From: an uncultured Ruminococcus sp.
Lineage (GTDB): Bacteria; Bacillota; Clostridia; Oscillospirales; Ruminococcaceae
DNA length: 5,435 nucleotides
Assembly (NCBI GenBank): GCA_946612185.1
Contig: CAMOEP010000176.1
Coordinates: 1-5,435 of the forward strand
Direction of reading: 5' to 3'
The translations under genes and the position numbers were made by a program. Each line of letters begins with the position of its first letter. Positions within the stretch are counted from its first letter, which is position 1. This document shows positions 3,884-5,435 of this stretch, in pieces. Below the pieces are notes generated by a model. It saw only the letters and a list, made by a program, of their open reading frames with translations, was not told the DNA's origin and did not search any database.

Positions 3884-5435
3884 ATGGGCATATCCAAACG
3901 CATACTCTCCGCTGTGATCGCTGGTATCATTGGCTGCGCTCAGGCTGCTGCGACTTTCTCTTATGCCGCAGAAGACTCTATTTCAGCAACCGATTATTAT
4001 GATACCATATCTTTAGCGGAAAGTAAAGGGGTTTCTCAGGAAACCGATGAATCACCATTCAAAGTGTTCGACATCTACAATGCGTATTGCAGCGCTGAGA
4101 CTACCACAACGACCACGACCACGCTTCCCACTACTACAACTACTACAACTACTACAACTACTACCACCACAACAACTACTACCACTACGACAACAACAAC
4201 TACTACCACCACCACGACCACAACGGCTCTTCAAGCACCGCTTAATCTGGTGAGAAAGGGTGTTGACGTTTCCAGGTGGCAGAGTACTATCAACTGGAAT
4301 ACAGTTGCCGCCAATGGTATTGATTTCGCTATAATCCAGGCAGGTTACGGTAAGTATACTTTCCAGGAAGACCCGATGTTCCGCAAGAATATTGAAGGCG
4401 CTCAGGCTGCCGGTCTTGACGTTGGCGTTTACTGGTACTCCTACGCTGATACCGTCGAGGACGCAAGACTTGAAGCTGAGACTTGCTATCAGGTAATCAA
4501 GGACTATGACCTTACTTACCCTGTTTACTTCGATATCGAAGAACCTAAGTACAATAACTACTCAGCCGCTACTATTTCGGCTATCGTTGACGCTTTCTGT
4601 TCAACTCTCGAAAGTAAAGGCTACTTCGTCGGCGTTTACAGCTACGCCTGGTTCTTAGAGGCTTCTATCTACCGCAATGTACTTGATAAGTACGCTGTCT
4701 GGGTCGCACAGTACGCTTCATCACCCTACAGCTACTCCGGAAAGTACGGTATGTGGCAGTATACCGATAAGGGCTATGTGGCCGGTATACCCTCAAATGT
4801 AGATATGAACTACTCATATACGAACTACCCCTTTATCATCTCACCTGATACCTACAAGGGCGTTACTTTACAGGCTGCCGCTCCTGTTACAGCGACAACC
4901 ACCACTACTGCAACCACTACCACAACTACTGCGGCTACTACCGCTCCCTACCACAAGGGCGTGAACGTTTCCTCAGTTTTCGGCAGCATCGACTGGACTA
5001 CAGTCGCAGCCGATCAGGTTGACTTCGCTATCGTCTGTGCCGGTGAGGGCGGTGATACTCTCAATGTGGATACTCACTTCCACGAGAATATGATCCACGC
5101 TCAGGCAAACGGCATAAACTGCGGTGCTTACTGGCATTCAAGAGCCATTACCACCGAGGATATGCTCAAAGAGGCGAAGTTCTTTGAATCAACTATCCAG
5201 GGCTACAAGTTCGAGTACCCCATATACCTCGACCTTACTGACCCGAAAATAACTAATGCCGGTCTTTCAAGCAGCGAGTACGACGCTCTTATCAGCACTT
5301 TCTGCTCATACTTCGAGGAGAAGGGCTACTACATCGGCATCTACAGTTTTGAGTACTATCTCAACCATTGCCTTGATGCTTCCATATTCGACAAGTACGA
5401 TGTATGGATCGCAAGCAAGGGCGTTGAAAAGCCTA
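3884..5435 (+). CDS. Secreted GH25 lysozyme-like protein with two GH25 domains and Thr linkers (partial, 3' end outside window)
   Basis: 517 codons are visible with no stop. GH25 enzymes are muramidases that cleave the MurNAc-GlcNAc bond of peptidoglycan. Residues 1-28 or 29 form a signal peptide (KR, a hydrophobic stretch, SYAA). A short acidic segment leads to a threonine linker (73-114, 40 Thr broken by Leu-Pro). GH25 domain 1 spans about 123-320 and has GVDVSRWQ (Asp128), AIIQAGYG and the catalytic VYFDIEE (Asp217, Glu219), so it looks active. A second Thr/Ala linker (336-354) leads to GH25 domain 2 from about 358. There GVDVS has become GVNVS (Asn361) and DxE has become D450-L-T452, so it looks inactive and may bind wall glycan instead. 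The ATG at 3884 follows AAAGGAG by 11 bases. An ATG at 3877 is closer to that site but in another frame. IIGC at 15-18 weakly resembles a lipobox. A dockerin or wall-binding module could follow beyond the window. Confidence 0.93.
   Translation, partial: MGISKRILSAVIAGIIGCAQAAATFSYAAEDSISATDYYDTISLAESKGVSQETDESPFKVFDIYNAYCSAETTTTTTTTLPTTTTTTTTTTTTTTTTTTTTTTTTTTTTTTTTALQAPLNLVRKGVDVSRWQSTINWNTVAANGIDFAIIQAGYGKYTFQEDPMFRKNIEGAQAAGLDVGVYWYSYADTVEDARLEAETCYQVIKDYDLTYPVYFDIEEPKYNNYSAATISAIVDAFCSTLESKGYFVGVYSYAWFLEASIYRNVLDKYAVWVAQYASSPYSYSGKYGMWQYTDKGYVAGIPSNVDMNYSYTNYPFIISPDTYKGVTLQAAAPVTATTTTTATTTTTTAATTAPYHKGVNVSSVFGSIDWTTVAADQVDFAIVCAGEGGDTLNVDTHFHENMIHAQANGINCGAYWHSRAITTEDMLKEAKFFESTIQGYKFEYPIYLDLTDPKITNAGLSSSEYDALISTFCSYFEEKGYYIGIYSFEYYLNHCLDASIFDKYDVWIASKGVEKP
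4100..4225 (+). repeat. Threonine-codon repeat (first linker of GH25 protein)
   Basis: This is an uninterrupted run of ACN codons apart from one Leu-Pro pair (4124-4129), giving 8 + 32 threonines. Part of it (from about 4130 to 4165) repeats with a period of 9, as ACTACTACA units. All four Thr codons appear, so the protein sequence is kept while the DNA is only partly repetitive. Such linkers in ruminal Firmicutes separate secreted catalytic domains and are candidates for O-glycosylation; that is not shown here. Confidence 0.9.
4889..4945 (+). repeat. Second Thr/Ala linker of GH25 protein
   Basis: This run of Thr codons mixed with Ala codons (residues 336-354) separates the two GH25 domains. 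It is shorter and less pure than the first linker. Confidence 0.85.

Noticed and set aside
3926..3937. Lipobox-like IIGC in the GH25 signal peptide
   Set aside because: The hydrophobic stretch continues to a good signal peptidase I site (SYAA). Lipoprotein processing is possible but not supported enough to call.

Overview
The window looks like a chromosomal segment of an anaerobic Firmicute, most likely a Ruminococcus-type member of the Oscillospirales. The clues are a secreted GH25 protein with a very long, almost pure threonine linker, AGGAG-type ribosome binding sites, and TATAAT promoters with an extended -10 TGn element. The genus is an inference from protein style; there is no rRNA or other marker.

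Layout: (1) 1-331, a polypyrimidine tract bounded by an 11-bp inverted repeat, then a promoter. (2) 332-1735 (+), a membrane-anchored protein with the fold of an S11 D-Ala-D-Ala carboxypeptidase (DacA/PBP5 family), whose catalytic SxxK motif reads PLVN and whose SxN motif reads SSI, so it is probably a pseudoenzyme. A strong terminator follows. (3) About 1888-2545 (+), roughly 620 nt with no convincing protein. It has its own promoter, many nested hairpins whose G-U wobbles favour the + strand, and an intrinsic terminator. I read it as a large structured non-coding RNA of a class I cannot name from sequence alone. (4) 2680-3636 (-), an RluA/RluD-family pseudouridine synthase. (5) 3637-3883, a divergent intergenic region with a good promoter and a structured 5' leader. 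(6) 3884 to the window end (+), a secreted GH25 lysozyme-like protein with a 40-Thr linker, an intact first GH25 domain and a second GH25 domain that has lost key acidic residues. It runs off the window.

The two + strand proteins both act at the cell wall, and each carries a peptidoglycan-enzyme domain with a broken active site. The pseudouridine synthase is an unrelated housekeeping gene. Each + strand unit appears to have its own promoter, so this is not an operon. The most promising undescribed item is the large RNA at about 1923-2545; the degenerate carboxypeptidase and the degenerate second GH25 domain come next.
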